NCBI RefSeq assembly: GCF_900105315.1
Contig: NZ_LT629766.1
Location: 1,798,001-1,862,000, forward strand
From: Brevibacterium siliguriense
Lineage (GTDB): Bacteria > Actinomycetota > Actinomycetes > Actinomycetales > Brevibacteriaceae
Length of the DNA stretch: 64,000 nucleotides
Reading direction: 5' to 3'
Part shown: one piece after another, positions 38,075 to 48,246 of the stretch
Layout: every line of letters starts with the position of its first letter
How positions within the stretch are numbered: position 1 is the stretch's first letter
Program-made: the position numbers and the translations under genes
Notes under the pieces: model-generated
Told to the model about the DNA's origin: nothing
What the model saw: only the letters and a program-made list of their open reading frames with translations
Database searches by the model: none

Positions 38075-39167
38075 ATGACAGATTTCACCGTTCTTAAGAA
38101 CCTCCAGCCGCAACCCGAGCTGGTGCGCGAGAACATCAAGAAGGACCCCGGCTTCGGCCAGTACTTCACCGACCATATGGCGCACATCCGATACACGGTC
38201 GATGACGGTTGGCAGGGACATGAGGTCAGGCCGTACGGGCCGCTGCAGCTCGATCCTGCGGCCGCAGTTCTCCACTATGCTCAGGAGATCTTCGAAGGGC
38301 TCAAGGCCTACCGTCATGCCGACGGTTCGGTGTGGACGTTCCGGCCCGAGCGCAATGCCGCGCGCATCAACAGGTCCGCCGAGCGCCTCGCACTGCCGCA
38401 GCTGTCCGAAGAGGACTTCATCAACTCGCTCAGGCAGCTGGTCAGCCTCGACCAGGCCTGGGTCCCGACGCCGGAATCGGAGGCCGACGAGTCGAGCCTG
38501 TACCTGCGCCCGTTCATGATCGCCACGGAGCGGTTCCTCGGTGTCCGGGCGAGCCATGAGGTCGACTACTACGCCATCGCCTCGCCGGCAGGACCCTACT
38601 TCTCCGGCGGCATCAAGCCGCTGTCGATCTGGCTCTCGCCGAAGCTCAAGCGCGCCGGCGCGGGCGGCACCGGTTTCGCCAAGTGCGGCGGCAACTATGC
38701 ATCGTCGCTGGTGGCGACCAACGAGGCGGCCGCCAAGGGGTGCCAGCAGGTGCTTTTCACCGATTCGGTCGAGAACAAGTACATCGACGAGCTCGGCGGC
38801 ATGAACCTCATGCTCGTGACCAAGGACGGCAAGCTGCTCACTCCTTCGCTCAGCGATACGATCCTCGACGGCGTCACCCGTCGTTCGCTCCTCGAACTCG
38901 CACCGCAGCTCGGCCTCGAACCCGAAGAGCGTCAGATCTCCATCGAGGAGTGGCGTGAGGGCGCGGCCAGCGGAGAGATCGTCGAGGCATTCGCCTGCGG
39001 CACCGCTGCGGTCATCACGCCGATCAGCAAGCTCGTCAGCGAAGACTTCACCATCGACCATGGTGAGGACGCTGGTGAGAAGACCATGGAGATGCGCAAG
39101 ACGCTGCTCGACATCCAGTACGGACGTGTCGAGGACAAGAACAACTGGCTCGTGCGTCTGGCCTGAT
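38075..39167 (+). CDS. ilvE: Branched-chain amino acid aminotransferase
   Basis: PLP aminotransferase (fold type IV) for the last step of valine, leucine and isoleucine synthesis. The product has 363 residues. The PLP Lys is about 203 in GFAKCGGNYA; the Arg-containing RPERNAARINRSAERL and the YLRPFMIATE segment are typical of the BCAT II group. ATG 38075 has a GAGAAGAGAG site. The coding frame ends at the TGA at 39164-39166; one base is added here at the right only by rounding of the stop boundary. Confidence 0.94.
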
Positions 39168-39209
39168 CCACTGGGTGTCGCCTGTTTCAGGCGGCGAAGC
39201 GTGCTCATG

Positions 39210-39247
39210 AGGCGGGCTGCTGCGAAGAGGTTCGCGGCAGCCCGCCT
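39210..39247 (+). terminator. Terminator after ilvE
   Basis: AGGCGGGCTGCTGCGAA at 39210-39226 pairs with TTCGCGGCAGCCCGCCT at 39231-39247 (17 bp with one wobble) around GAGG. Confidence 0.8.
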
Positions 39248-39316
39248 TCAGCTGGGTCTGCCGTCTGCGTGTGGAACTTTTACTCAGTTGTGCGTTAATT
39301 AAGGTACTCTGGCCTC

Positions 39317-40795
39317 GTGCACACGACCACCTCGGCGTCGGTTCCGACAGCCTCCGAAGTCATCGCTCACCTGCCATGGAAATGGCGCACACAAGGTGCC
39401 ATCTTCATCATCGGCGGGCTCGGATTCATGTTCGACGCTTGGGACGTCGCCCTCAACGGATTCCTCATTCCGCTGCTCAGCGACTATTGGGGCCTCAGCG
39501 TCGGTCAGGCCGCCTGGATCGCGACCGCCAACCTCATCGGCATGGCATTGGGAGCCTTCATCTGGGGCGGCATAGCCGATGTCATCGGGCGGAAGAAGGC
39601 GTTCACTCTCACGCTGCTCGTGTTCTCGATCTTCACCGTGGCCGGAGCGTTCGCACCCGCTTTTGGATGGTCCATCCTCTTCCGCTTCCTTGCGGGATTC
39701 GGGCTCGGCGGATGCATCCCCGTCGACTATGCCCTCGTCGGGGAGTTCTCTCCGAGCCGTCACCGCGGGCGCGTGCTCACTGCGATGGACGGCTGGTGGC
39801 CGATCGGCGCCTCGCTCTGCGCGTTTGTGTCGGCCTACCTGCTTGATTTCGGCGACTGGCGGCTGATCATGCTCGTCATGATCGTTCCCGCACTGCTCAC
39901 CGTCGCCGTGCGGTTCGGAATCCCGGAATCCCCTCTCTACCTCGCCTCCGTAGGCCGCTACGCTGAGGCCGACGTTATCATCGCCCGCCTCGTCGAACGC
40001 ACCGGCGCCGATGTGCGCGAGTGGACGCATGAGTCGGTGGGCGGCCGTGGTGCGGGGGCGGCCCTGGCCGGTGCGGGCACGACATCGACCACGGGTGCAG
40101 GGACTGCGACACTGACCTCGGACGCGGCACCTGCGACGCCGACCACCGGACCCAAGGTCGGCGGGCAGCTGCGTGCAGCGACTGGACAGCTCGTGCAGCT
40201 GTGGCAGCACTCTGCGAAGACGACACTCGTCGCCTGGTCGCTCTTCGTCTCCGTCCTCCTTGTCTACTACGCGGCATTGACATGGCTGCCGGGGATCCTC
40301 AAGAAGCAGGGGCTCGCCGATCAGGCGGCGTTCCTCGTCACCGGAGCGATGACTGCAGTGGGCATGCTCGGCGTGATCGTCTCTGCGCTCGTCGTCGAAC
40401 GGTTCGGTCGCAAATGGGTGCTCAGCGTCTCGTCAATCGTGGCGGCGGTGCTGCTCGTCGGGGCGGCAGTGTTCATCGAAGCTTCCGGCGCCGAACTCAC
40501 CTGGACTGCGAAGGCCGCGATCATCGGGTTCGGCTTCGTCGTCCAGATCGCCATTCCGACGCTCTACACTTACGTCTCCGAGCTCTATCCGACCCGACTG
40601 CGCGGATCCGGTTTCGGCTGGGCTTCGGCGGCTTCGCGGTTGGCCACGGGAATCGCTCCGATCGTGTTCGGCGCGTTTATGTGGCCGGTGCTCGGACTGA
40701 CACTGACGTTCATCCTCACCGGAGCACTTGTCGTCGTCGCAGTTATCCTGATGAGCTTCATGGCACGAGAGACGACCGGCGAAGAACTGAACTGA
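39317..40795 (+). CDS. MFS transporter, sugar/aromatic acid porter type
   Basis: Twelve-helix secondary transporter, 492 residues. The loop 2-3 motif GGIADVIGRKKAF near residue 85, the FLAGFGLGGCIPVDYALVGEFSP segment of helix 4-5, and the LYPTRLRGSGFG motif near helix 10-11 place it in the sugar porter/aromatic acid-proton symporter group. A 50-residue Gly/Ala/Thr-rich insert (about 237-285) fills the central cytoplasmic loop. GTG start at 39317; there is no good ribosome site and AT-rich sequence (GTTAATTAAGG) lies just upstream, so the mRNA could be nearly leaderless. The substrate is unknown. Confidence 0.87.
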   Translation: MHTTTSASVPTASEVIAHLPWKWRTQGAIFIIGGLGFMFDAWDVALNGFLIPLLSDYWGLSVGQAAWIATANLIGMALGAFIWGGIADVIGRKKAFTLTLLVFSIFTVAGAFAPAFGWSILFRFLAGFGLGGCIPVDYALVGEFSPSRHRGRVLTAMDGWWPIGASLCAFVSAYLLDFGDWRLIMLVMIVPALLTVAVRFGIPESPLYLASVGRYAEADVIIARLVERTGADVREWTHESVGGRGAGAALAGAGTTSTTGAGTATLTSDAAPATPTTGPKVGGQLRAATGQLVQLWQHSAKTTLVAWSLFVSVLLVYYAALTWLPGILKKQGLADQAAFLVTGAMTAVGMLGVIVSALVVERFGRKWVLSVSSIVAAVLLVGAAVFIEASGAELTWTAKAAIIGFGFVVQIAIPTLYTYVSELYPTRLRGSGFGWASAASRLATGIAPIVFGAFMWPVLGLTLTFILTGALVVVAVILMSFMARETTGEELN

Positions 40796-40897
40796 GGCCA
40801 TCTCAGCAGTGACGGGGCCCTTGCGTTTATGGGGCTCTGACCTCTGCTGATGCGTGCGAGAAATCTCGTGTCAGTGCCGACCTCTAGTGTGGTGGGC

Positions 40898-42520
40898 ATG
40901 GAAGCAGAGCAGGTTTCAGACGTCCTCACCGAGATCCATCGGTGGCGTCGTAGCCTGTCCGAATTGCCTCCGGCCAAGACCGAAGCGGAAGCGATCGATC
41001 GGATCACGGCGCTCGAGGAGCTGACCTCCGCGTGCGCCGCCGCCCAGGCTCGCGAAACCTTGACGTTCGACATGCTCCGTCGCAACCGCGAAGCCGAGGA
41101 CGGCGTTGCCAGCAAGAAACAGGGTCGCGGCCTCGGTGCCGAAGTGGCCTTGGCACGGAAGGTCTCACGCTCCCGCGGAGACGCACTGCTCAAATTCTCC
41201 CGCACCCTGCTCGTGGAACTGCCCAAGACATACGCGGCGATGAAGGGCGGCGACATCTCCGAAGAGAAGGCGCGGGTCGTCGCCAAAGAGTCCGACTGGC
41301 TTCCACAGGAGAAGAAGCTCGAGCTCGACGAGCGCATGGCCGAACGTCTCCCAGAGGTCGGCGTCAAACGCCTCGGAAACGAAGTGCGTGCACTGGCTCA
41401 GAAGCTCGACCAGCGGGCTGCGGTCGACCACCTCGAGCGTTGTGTCGAAGAGCGCTCGGTCAGCGTGCGTCCGGCACCGGGCAACATGGCATACCTGACC
41501 GCGCTGTTGCCGATGTCGCAGGCTGTGGCTGCATTCGCCAACCTCAAGAAGTCGGCGCAGACCGTCATCGCCACGGGCGAAGCAGACGGACGGTCGCAGA
41601 GCCAGATCGCGGCCGATCTGTTGGTCGAGCGACTGACAGGGCAGGAATCCGCTCAGGCCGTGCCGACAGAGGTCCACCTCATCATGCAGGACAGCAGTCT
41701 GTTCGGGCCCGGCGAGGAATCGGCATGGTTCCCCGGGGTCGGTCCGATCCCGGCGAAAGCCGCACGGGACATCGTGGCCGAGAACGAAGCCGCCACCTTC
41801 ATCCGCAGACTGTACACGCGGCCCGAAGACGGTCAGCTCGTGCGGATGGACTCGCGCCGCCGGGAATTCTCCGGTCTGCTTCGACGTATGGTCGTCTTCC
41901 GTGACGATGTCTGTCGCTCGCCCTGGTGCGAGGCACCCATCAAGCACGCCGATCATGCCGAGGGCGTCGCGGCCGGCGGAGAAACCGACTGGGACAACTC
42001 CTCTGGTCTGTGTGCAGCCTGCAACTACCTCAAGGAACTCGGCGGGTGGCGCCACAAGGCGACCGCCGATGCCCTCGAAGTCGTCACACCGACCGGCCAC
42101 CACTACAAGACCCGAACCAAATCACTCGGTCTTCCGGATCCCAAGCGGGCTTCCGCTCCTAGGCGTGCTTCCGACCAGGAAGAACACTGTGGCAGAGAGC
42201 GCGATCCCGGTCGGCAACATGGTCCCGAACCGGGGGAGCGCCACGGCGAGATTCCGGTTGAGGCGACAGCCTCGCCGCCGGGCGACGGTGCGCGTGCTGC
42301 ACCGCCCGGCGACAGTGCTCGTGCCGCACCTCCGAGTGCTGACTCCGAGTTCTCGGTGCTGATTCCATGGCGGTACGTGCGCCGGACCTCGCAGCCGAAG
42401 ACCATCGATATCGGCGGGTCGATTGTTGGAATCGACATCTTCGATGCCGACGAACGACCGATGAGTCCCACCGAAGAACTCCTCTGCGCCGCAATCCTCG
42501 AACATAGGAACAGGCGGTAA
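40898..42520 (+). CDS. DUF222 and HNH endonuclease domain protein
   Basis: A 540-residue actinobacterial protein. An N-terminal mostly helical DUF222 region (about 1-250) is followed by an HNH nuclease domain at about 335-385: CRSPWCEAPIKHADH, then WDNSSGLCAACN, supplying the zinc Cys pairs and the His-Asn residues of the fold. The C-terminal 140 residues include an acidic/Pro-Gly stretch with two copies of PGDxARAAP. Proteins of this type are multi-copy in actinobacteria; some are linked to intein- or mobile-type nucleases, but the role is not established. I chose ATG 40898; an in-frame ATG lies at 40850. Confidence 0.85.
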   Translation: MEAEQVSDVLTEIHRWRRSLSELPPAKTEAEAIDRITALEELTSACAAAQARETLTFDMLRRNREAEDGVASKKQGRGLGAEVALARKVSRSRGDALLKFSRTLLVELPKTYAAMKGGDISEEKARVVAKESDWLPQEKKLELDERMAERLPEVGVKRLGNEVRALAQKLDQRAAVDHLERCVEERSVSVRPAPGNMAYLTALLPMSQAVAAFANLKKSAQTVIATGEADGRSQSQIAADLLVERLTGQESAQAVPTEVHLIMQDSSLFGPGEESAWFPGVGPIPAKAARDIVAENEAATFIRRLYTRPEDGQLVRMDSRRREFSGLLRRMVVFRDDVCRSPWCEAPIKHADHAEGVAAGGETDWDNSSGLCAACNYLKELGGWRHKATADALEVVTPTGHHYKTRTKSLGLPDPKRASAPRRASDQEEHCGRERDPGRQHGPEPGERHGEIPVEATASPPGDGARAAPPGDSARAAPPSADSEFSVLIPWRYVRRTSQPKTIDIGGSIVGIDIFDADERPMSPTEELLCAAILEHRNRR

Positions 42521-42656
42521 ATCGAGTCTTCGCGTAGGACGAAAAGCGGTGACCTGGGTCGGCGCAGGAGCGGGTGAGGGCCTGCCCACGTGCTGTCCGC
42601 CGGGGCGATACCGAAAGTTCAACTGCCTGCTCCATCACAGGACTATGGTGATAATC

Positions 42657-43234
42657 ATGAACGACCTCAACGGGCAGCCGTCGGCCGGTGATTGCCTTGC
42701 CGGCTCTGTCCAAGCAGACGACCCTGCGGTCGAAAGCGTGTGGGGAATGCTCAAAGGAATGGGCCCACTCTGGCAGGGCGTGCCCTCGGGGCCAGGAATC
42801 TCCGGGGTCCTTCCGCCTCGCAGCGAGAACGAAGCACTCTACGTCGCCGCTGCTGCTGAACCGTCCCTGAACGAGGACCCAAGGTTCGCGGAGATGTTTG
42901 CGGATGTCTACCACGTCTCCGACCGCAACGGACAGATCCTCATGACATTGACACGAACCAAGCCCGACGGACGGCTGAGCTCATTCGCCAACGGCCACCA
43001 TTGGAAGTGGGAAGAACAGAAGCATCCGTGGGAATTCGAACTGCAGAGCCGCCTCGGCGATGCTTCGGCTGTTGGCCGCAGACCGACGATATCGACCGCC
43101 CGGCACGACAGCTCTACGAGAAACTCGGCTTCACCGAGCTCGGCCACGGCCCCGAAGCCCCCCCCACCGGACGGCCCGGCCCGATTATGTACCGGAACCC
43201 GAGGTGGGGCAACCACGTCGGTGGCGGTCATTAG
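42657..43234 (+). pseudogene. Fused gene remnant: unknown N-terminal part joined out of frame to a GNAT acetyltransferase tail
   Basis: From ATG 42657 a frame encodes about 135 plausible residues of an unrecognised protein (ending near HHWKWEEQKHPWEFELQSRL). After about 43060 that frame degenerates to Arg/Ser/Thr-rich nonsense and runs into the next gene. Meanwhile another frame from about 43079 to the TAG at 43232-43234 reads QTDDIDRPARQLYEKLGF and GPIMYRNP, the characteristic end of a GNAT N-acetyltransferase whose CoA-binding core is absent. This is best explained by a deletion that joined two genes. The junction lies within 20 bases of a copy of the decamer repeat at 43050-43059. Confidence 0.65.
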
Positions 43235-43243
43235 GATGAGAAT

Positions 43244-45429
43244 ATGCGCGAAGAAGACTCACCATCAGCGGCCCCGACGACGAACGCCGATCTGCCCGAC
43301 GACGAAAACCTCTGGCTCGAAGACATCTACGGCGAGCAGCAGATCGCCTGGGTGAAGAACCAGAACGCGACGGTCCTCGAACGATTCCACGACGACCTCT
43401 TCGACGACATCGCCGGTGACCTGAGGACCGCGCTGGACTCCGACGACCGCATTCCGATGGTCACCAAACGCGGGGACCACTTCTATAACTTCTGGCGGGA
43501 TCAGACGAACCCGAAAGGACTGTGGCGTCGCACCACTTGGGACAGCTACCGCACGGCCGCACCCGACTGGGACGTGCTGCTCGACCTCGACGCGCTGGCT
43601 GCAGAGGAAGACACAGCTTGGGTCTGGTCGGGGGCGATGGTTCGCCGCAGCGACAATCGGCGCGCACTCGTCCTCCTGTCCCCGGACGGAGGAGACTCAC
43701 ACCGAGTCCGCGAATTCGACCTCGACGACCGCGCCTTCGTCGACGGCGGCTTCGACATCCCCGCCGCCAAAACCCGCCTGGCCTGGCTCGACGACGACAC
43801 CGTGCTCGTTGCCACCGAAACCGACGCCGACTCACTGACGACCTCGTCCTACCCACGCCAAGCCCGAGCGCTCCGCCGCGGTCAGAGCCTCGACGACGCC
43901 CCGATCGTCGCCGAAGTGCCGCGCGACCACGTCGCGATCTTCGTCGGCAGCGATATCCGGCCGGACACCGAAACCACCGACCGTGCCGTCATCGTCGACG
44001 CCATCGACTTCTTCAATTCGACGATGAGCTTCCTCGATCTCGACGACATCACGGGCGCTGACGGTTCGCTCTCCACCGAACCGACGAAGTGGGCAGACGC
44101 ACTCAACCAGGTCGACGTCCCCACCGACGTCGAGGTCGGATTCGAACGCGACCTCGTGCTCTTCCGACCCCAGTCGACATGGAAGTCCGCCACCACCGAG
44201 GTGGCCGCCGGCGGCCTTGCCACCGCCGATATCGATGCGGTCAAGGCAGGCGAGATCGCTCCACGCGTGATCTTCACCCCCGACGCCCACACCTCCCTGC
44301 AGTCCTTCACCTTCACCCGGGACTACCTCGTGCTCGAGCTGCTCGCCGACGTCCAGTCGAAGCTCACGGTCCTTGACCTGGGCAACGACTTCGCCGAATC
44401 CACTCTGCCCGGAGTCCCGGCCAATCACATGGTCGGCCTCGGCGCGGTCGACAAGTTCGATCCGGCCACCGCAAATGACTTCTGGATGGTCAGCACCGGC
44501 TTCCTCACCCCCTCGACCCTGTCGTACGGAACCCTGGGAACCGACTCAGACGAACCCGCAACAGAGGTGGTCAAATCAGCACCGGCGATGTTCGATGCCG
44601 AAGGGCTGAGCGTCGAACAGCACTTCGCCACCAGCACCGACGGAACGAAGGTCCCGTATTTCCAGATCGGGGCCGACGACCTCGTGCTCGACGGTGACAA
44701 TCCCACACTGCTCGATGGCTACGGAGGATTCGAAGTCAGCCGCACTCCCGGATACTCACCCGTCGTCGGAATCGGCTGGCTGAGTCGGAGCACCACCGGA
44801 AACATCCTCCCGGCAGACCGCCGAGGCGTCTACGTGCTCGCGAACATCCGCGGCGGCGGTGAATACGGCCCTGAGTGGCACACCTCGGCGATGCGGGAGA
44901 ACCGCATGCGCTGCTATGAAGACCACTCGGCCGTGGCGCGCGATCTCATCGCCCGCGGAGTGACGAGCCCGAAGACGCTCGCCTGCGCCGGCGGATCCAA
45001 CGGGGGCTGCTGGTGGGCAATATGCTCACACAATATCCCGAGCTCTTCGGCGCAGTCTCCTGCGGTGTCCCGTTGCTGGACATGGCCCGGTACACGAAAC
45101 TGAGCGCCGGCTATTCGTGGAAAGCCGAATATGGCGACCCGGACGTGGCCGAGGACTGGGCGTTCATCAAGGAATTCTCGCCCTACCACCTCCTCGAGGA
45201 CGGACAGGACTATCCGCCGGTGTTGTTCTGGACGGCCACCTCGGATGATCGGGTGGGACCGGTGCAGGCACGGAAGATGGCCGCCCGGATGCAGGCGCAG
45301 GGAATCGCGAACGTGTGGTTCTTCGAAGACACTGAAGGCGGACATTCCGCCGCATCGGACAACGAACAGACCGCGTTCACCCGGGCGTTGAGCTACCGGT
45401 TCATGTGGAATGCACTGACGGGGGAGTAG
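43244..45429 (+). pseudogene. Prolyl oligopeptidase (S9 family) with a frameshift at the catalytic serine
   Basis: A serine peptidase of about 728 residues in two frames. The first (43244 to about 45006) holds the N-terminal propeller-type region and the catalytic-domain start, including RGGGEYGPEWH and the nucleophile motif GGSNGG. The second (about 45007 to 45429) continues exactly where expected with LLVGNMLTQYPELFG, the Asp motif TATSDDRVGP and the His motif EGGHS. One base is missing in or next to the run of five G at 45002-45006. It may be a true inactivating mutation, programmed slippage or a homopolymer sequencing error. Everything else in the gene is intact. Confidence 0.85.
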
Positions 45430-45439
45430 GTTGGGAGAC

Positions 45440-46519
45440 ATGACGAACGACACGCAGCACTTCCACGGCGAATTTAAGGTCATCGGCGGCAAACTCGTCG
45501 TCGCCGATGTGACCTCCGACGGCAAGACCATCACCGAGGTGAAGATCTCCGGTGACTTCTTCCTCGAACCGGAAGAAGCCTATTTCGACCTCGCGCCGGC
45601 CCTCGTCGGCGCAAGCGTCACCGCCGACAATGCGACGCTGCGCGGCCGTCTCGATGAGGCTCTGGCCGGCTACGGTTCGGAACTGGCGATGCACGGGTTC
45701 TCGACTGCCGATATCGCCACGGTCGTGCGTCGAGCTCTGGGCTCGGCTGCGAACTTCACCGACTTCGACTGGCAGGTCATCCGCGGAGAGGTGCTGCCCA
45801 CTCAGCTCAATGTGGCACTCGATCAGGTTCTGCTCGAAGAAGTCGCGGCCGGTCGTCGCCAGCCGACCCTGCGGTTCTGGGAATGGGAGGACACGGCCGC
45901 CGTCATCGGAGCCTTTCAGTCCTACGTCAACGAACTGCGGCCCGAAGGTGTGGAAAAGCACAACGTCCAGGTCGTGCGCCGCATCTCCGGAGGCGGAGCC
46001 ATGTTCATGGAGGGCGGCAACTGCATCACCTATTCGATCTTCGTTCCGCCTGCCCTCGTCGCCGGTCTCGATTACGAAGAGTCGTACGTGTTCCTCGACC
46101 AGTGGGTGCTCGCGGCGCTGAAGACCTTCGGCGTGGAGGCGTTCTACAAGCCGATCAATGACATCTCCTCGACCGGAGGAAAGATCGGCGGTGCCGCTCA
46201 GAAGCGGATGCGCGACGGAGCCCTGCTCCACCACGTGACGATGAGCTATGACATCGACGCGGACAAGATGGTCGAGGTGCTGCGCATCGGAGAAGCGAAG
46301 ATCTCCGACAAGGGCGTGGCGAGTGCGAAGAAACGCGTCGATCCGCTGCGGAGCCAGACAGGTGAAGCGCGCAAGGACATCATCGATGTCATGGCCGACA
46401 CCTTCGCCAACCGATACGGGGCCACCTACGGTACGTACACTCCGGAGGAGCTCGAACGGGCCCAGGAGCTCGTCGATGAGAAATTCGGGACCGAGAAGTG
46501 GACGCACCGGGTGCCGTGA
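45440..46519 (+). CDS. Lipoate-protein ligase A-type protein with N-terminal accessory domain
   Basis: Attaches lipoate (or octanoate) to dehydrogenase subunits, or a relative of such enzymes. The 359-residue product begins with an 85-residue domain like the C-terminal domain of LplA (FKVIGGKLVVADV, then ISGDFFLEP), then the BPL/LplA catalytic domain from about 110, with RRISGGGAMFMEGG (the RRxSGGG lipoyl-binding signature) near 184 and the conserved Lys in STGGKIGGAAQ. This order is the reverse of Escherichia coli LplA. ATG 45440 follows GGGAG. Its stop overlaps the next gene's GTG by four bases. Confidence 0.83.
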   Translation: MTNDTQHFHGEFKVIGGKLVVADVTSDGKTITEVKISGDFFLEPEEAYFDLAPALVGASVTADNATLRGRLDEALAGYGSELAMHGFSTADIATVVRRALGSAANFTDFDWQVIRGEVLPTQLNVALDQVLLEEVAAGRRQPTLRFWEWEDTAAVIGAFQSYVNELRPEGVEKHNVQVVRRISGGGAMFMEGGNCITYSIFVPPALVAGLDYEESYVFLDQWVLAALKTFGVEAFYKPINDISSTGGKIGGAAQKRMRDGALLHHVTMSYDIDADKMVEVLRIGEAKISDKGVASAKKRVDPLRSQTGEARKDIIDVMADTFANRYGATYGTYTPEELERAQELVDEKFGTEKWTHRVP

Positions 46520-47322
46520 GCACGCCTGAACCCACCGCTTTCCGGGGTACCATCGTGGCTCTTGGCGGCGGTGGATTCTCGATGTCCGAGTTCGGGAAAT
46601 CGGCCATCGATGACGAACTCCTGCGGATGGCGAGTCAGCGAAGGTCTGCGGATGGACGTCGATCGACGTCTGCGGACGTGTGTCGACGAAGTGTCTCATC
46701 CGGACTTCCACACGTCTGCTTCGTCCCCACCGCCTCCGGCGACAGTCGTGACTACACTGAGAGGTTCGAAGCGGCTTTCGAAGGGCGAGCACAGACCCAT
46801 GTCCTCTCCCTGTTCGGGCAGAGCCCGCGGGACTACCAGGATCCGTCAATGCTGCTCGACATGGACCTCATCTACGTCGGTGGCGGCTCGACGGCGAACC
46901 TGCTCAGCCTCTGGCGTCGGCATGGAGTCGACGAACTGATGAAGAAGGCAGCTGCCGGCGGCACGATCCTCGCCGGCATCAGTGCGGGAGCTAATTGCTG
47001 GTTCCGTGCCTCCTCGACGGATTCGTTCGGACCGTTGGCACCGTTGAACGACGGTCTCGGATTTCTGCAGGGGAGCGCCTGCCCGCACTTGCACGGCGAG
47101 CCAGGGCGAGAGGAATCCTTCCGGGGTTGGATCGCGGATGGGAGCCTGCCCGGTCCCGGGACTGCCATCGACGATCATGCCGCGGTCGTGTATGTCGACG
47201 GTGTGGCCACCTCGGTGATGGTTGAGGCCGCGAGGGCGACGGCCTACATCGTCGAACCAGACGGAAACCTGTGTGAGCTCGACGAGCACAAGCACGTCCT
47301 ACCCGCCAGCGAACACGACTGA
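46516..47322 (+). CDS. Peptidase E-like S51 serine peptidase
   Basis: Aspartyl dipeptidase family (PepE, S51), related to cyanophycinase. Motifs: TIVALGGGGFSM at the N-terminus, FVPTASGDS, YVGGGSTANLLSLW, and ILAGISAGANCWF, where the Ser is the nucleophile. The product has 268 residues from the GTG at 46516, which overlaps the lplA stop as GTGA. Residues about 38-60 are an Arg/Ser-rich insert (with ADGRR and SADVCRR) not expected in the family; the DNA there carries three copies of CTGCGGA(T/C)G. The gene remains in frame. Confidence 0.82.
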   Translation: MSTPEPTAFRGTIVALGGGGFSMSEFGKSAIDDELLRMASQRRSADGRRSTSADVCRRSVSSGLPHVCFVPTASGDSRDYTERFEAAFEGRAQTHVLSLFGQSPRDYQDPSMLLDMDLIYVGGGSTANLLSLWRRHGVDELMKKAAAGGTILAGISAGANCWFRASSTDSFGPLAPLNDGLGFLQGSACPHLHGEPGREESFRGWIADGSLPGPGTAIDDHAAVVYVDGVATSVMVEAARATAYIVEPDGNLCELDEHKHVLPASEHD

Positions 47323-47415
47323 GGCGAACAGAATTTGGGTGGGGATCCGTCAACGAAACGAGTCGCGCTGTCTGTAGGATTGGGAATCAATCACGTCCCC
47401 TTCACTAGGAGAGCC

Positions 47416-48201
47416 ATGCGCCAGGTCGAACCGTCCGTTGAACTGCTTGCCAAACCCAATATCGATTGGGAAGCGATGAGGACTTACCTCGACGAGGTGG
47501 GCGGAACCTCATGGGCGGACCGGGTCGAAGAGGCTGAATCCCCGGACGCCGAGGATCTCCTCGAGTTCTCCGGGCGCATGTGCTACCGCTCGTGGGAGCC
47601 GGGACTCAACCCGAACGTCTCGCGGGTGCGCACCGATTCCGCGCAGTACCTCGGCAACGTGGTGAAGTCCCAGCATGGATCCGTGCTCGAACACGCGAAC
47701 TTCACCTTCGTCCTCCACAACGTCTCGCGCGTGCTCACTCACGAGCTCATCCGTCACCGTGCAGGATCGGCGTTCTCGCAGGAATCGCTTCGCTACGTCC
47801 GTCTCTCCGACATTCCTTTCTGGTTCCCCGAGTGGGCTCGCGAAGATCCCGAACTCATGGAACGCAGCCTCAAAGTCCTCGACACCCTCGAAGAGCACCA
47901 GAAGTGGATGGCCGAGCACTTCGAACTCGACGAGGAAGGCACGAAGTTCTCACATAAGAAGCACATGACCTCGTTCATGCGCCGCTTCGCCCCTGAGGGT
48001 CTGGCAACCGGCATCGTCTACACCGCGAACCTGCGCTCCCTGCGCCACGTCATCGAGATGCGCACCGCGAAGGGCGCCGAAGAGGAGATCCGCCTCATCT
48101 TCAACAAGATCGGTGAAGTCATGCGAGAAGAGGCCCCGGCGGTCTTCGCCGACTACGAAGTCGTCGACGGAGAATGGATCCCCGGCACGCGCAAGGCCTG
48201 A
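47416..48201 (+). CDS. thyX: Flavin-dependent thymidylate synthase
   Basis: Makes dTMP from dUMP using FAD, NADPH and methylene-tetrahydrofolate. The 261-residue product has the ThyX hallmark RHR at about 113-115 followed by AGSAFSQESLRYV. The spacing to the conserved Ser is one longer than the textbook RHR-x7-S, as in a long ThyX variant. The later LRSLRHVIEMR segment binds dUMP. ATG 47416 follows AGGAGAG. No thyA is visible in the window. Confidence 0.93.
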   Translation: MRQVEPSVELLAKPNIDWEAMRTYLDEVGGTSWADRVEEAESPDAEDLLEFSGRMCYRSWEPGLNPNVSRVRTDSAQYLGNVVKSQHGSVLEHANFTFVLHNVSRVLTHELIRHRAGSAFSQESLRYVRLSDIPFWFPEWAREDPELMERSLKVLDTLEEHQKWMAEHFELDEEGTKFSHKKHMTSFMRRFAPEGLATGIVYTANLRSLRHVIEMRTAKGAEEEIRLIFNKIGEVMREEAPAVFADYEVVDGEWIPGTRKA

Positions 48202-48246
48202 CCGGCAGCGGGTCAACCGCGACCAGCCGTACCTGACACCAGCAGC

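Noticed and set aside
43060..43355. Continuation of the first frame of the fused remnant into the S9 peptidase gene
   Set aside because: The translation becomes Arg/Ser/Thr/Pro-rich, overlaps a better gene and ignores the clear GNAT tail in another frame.
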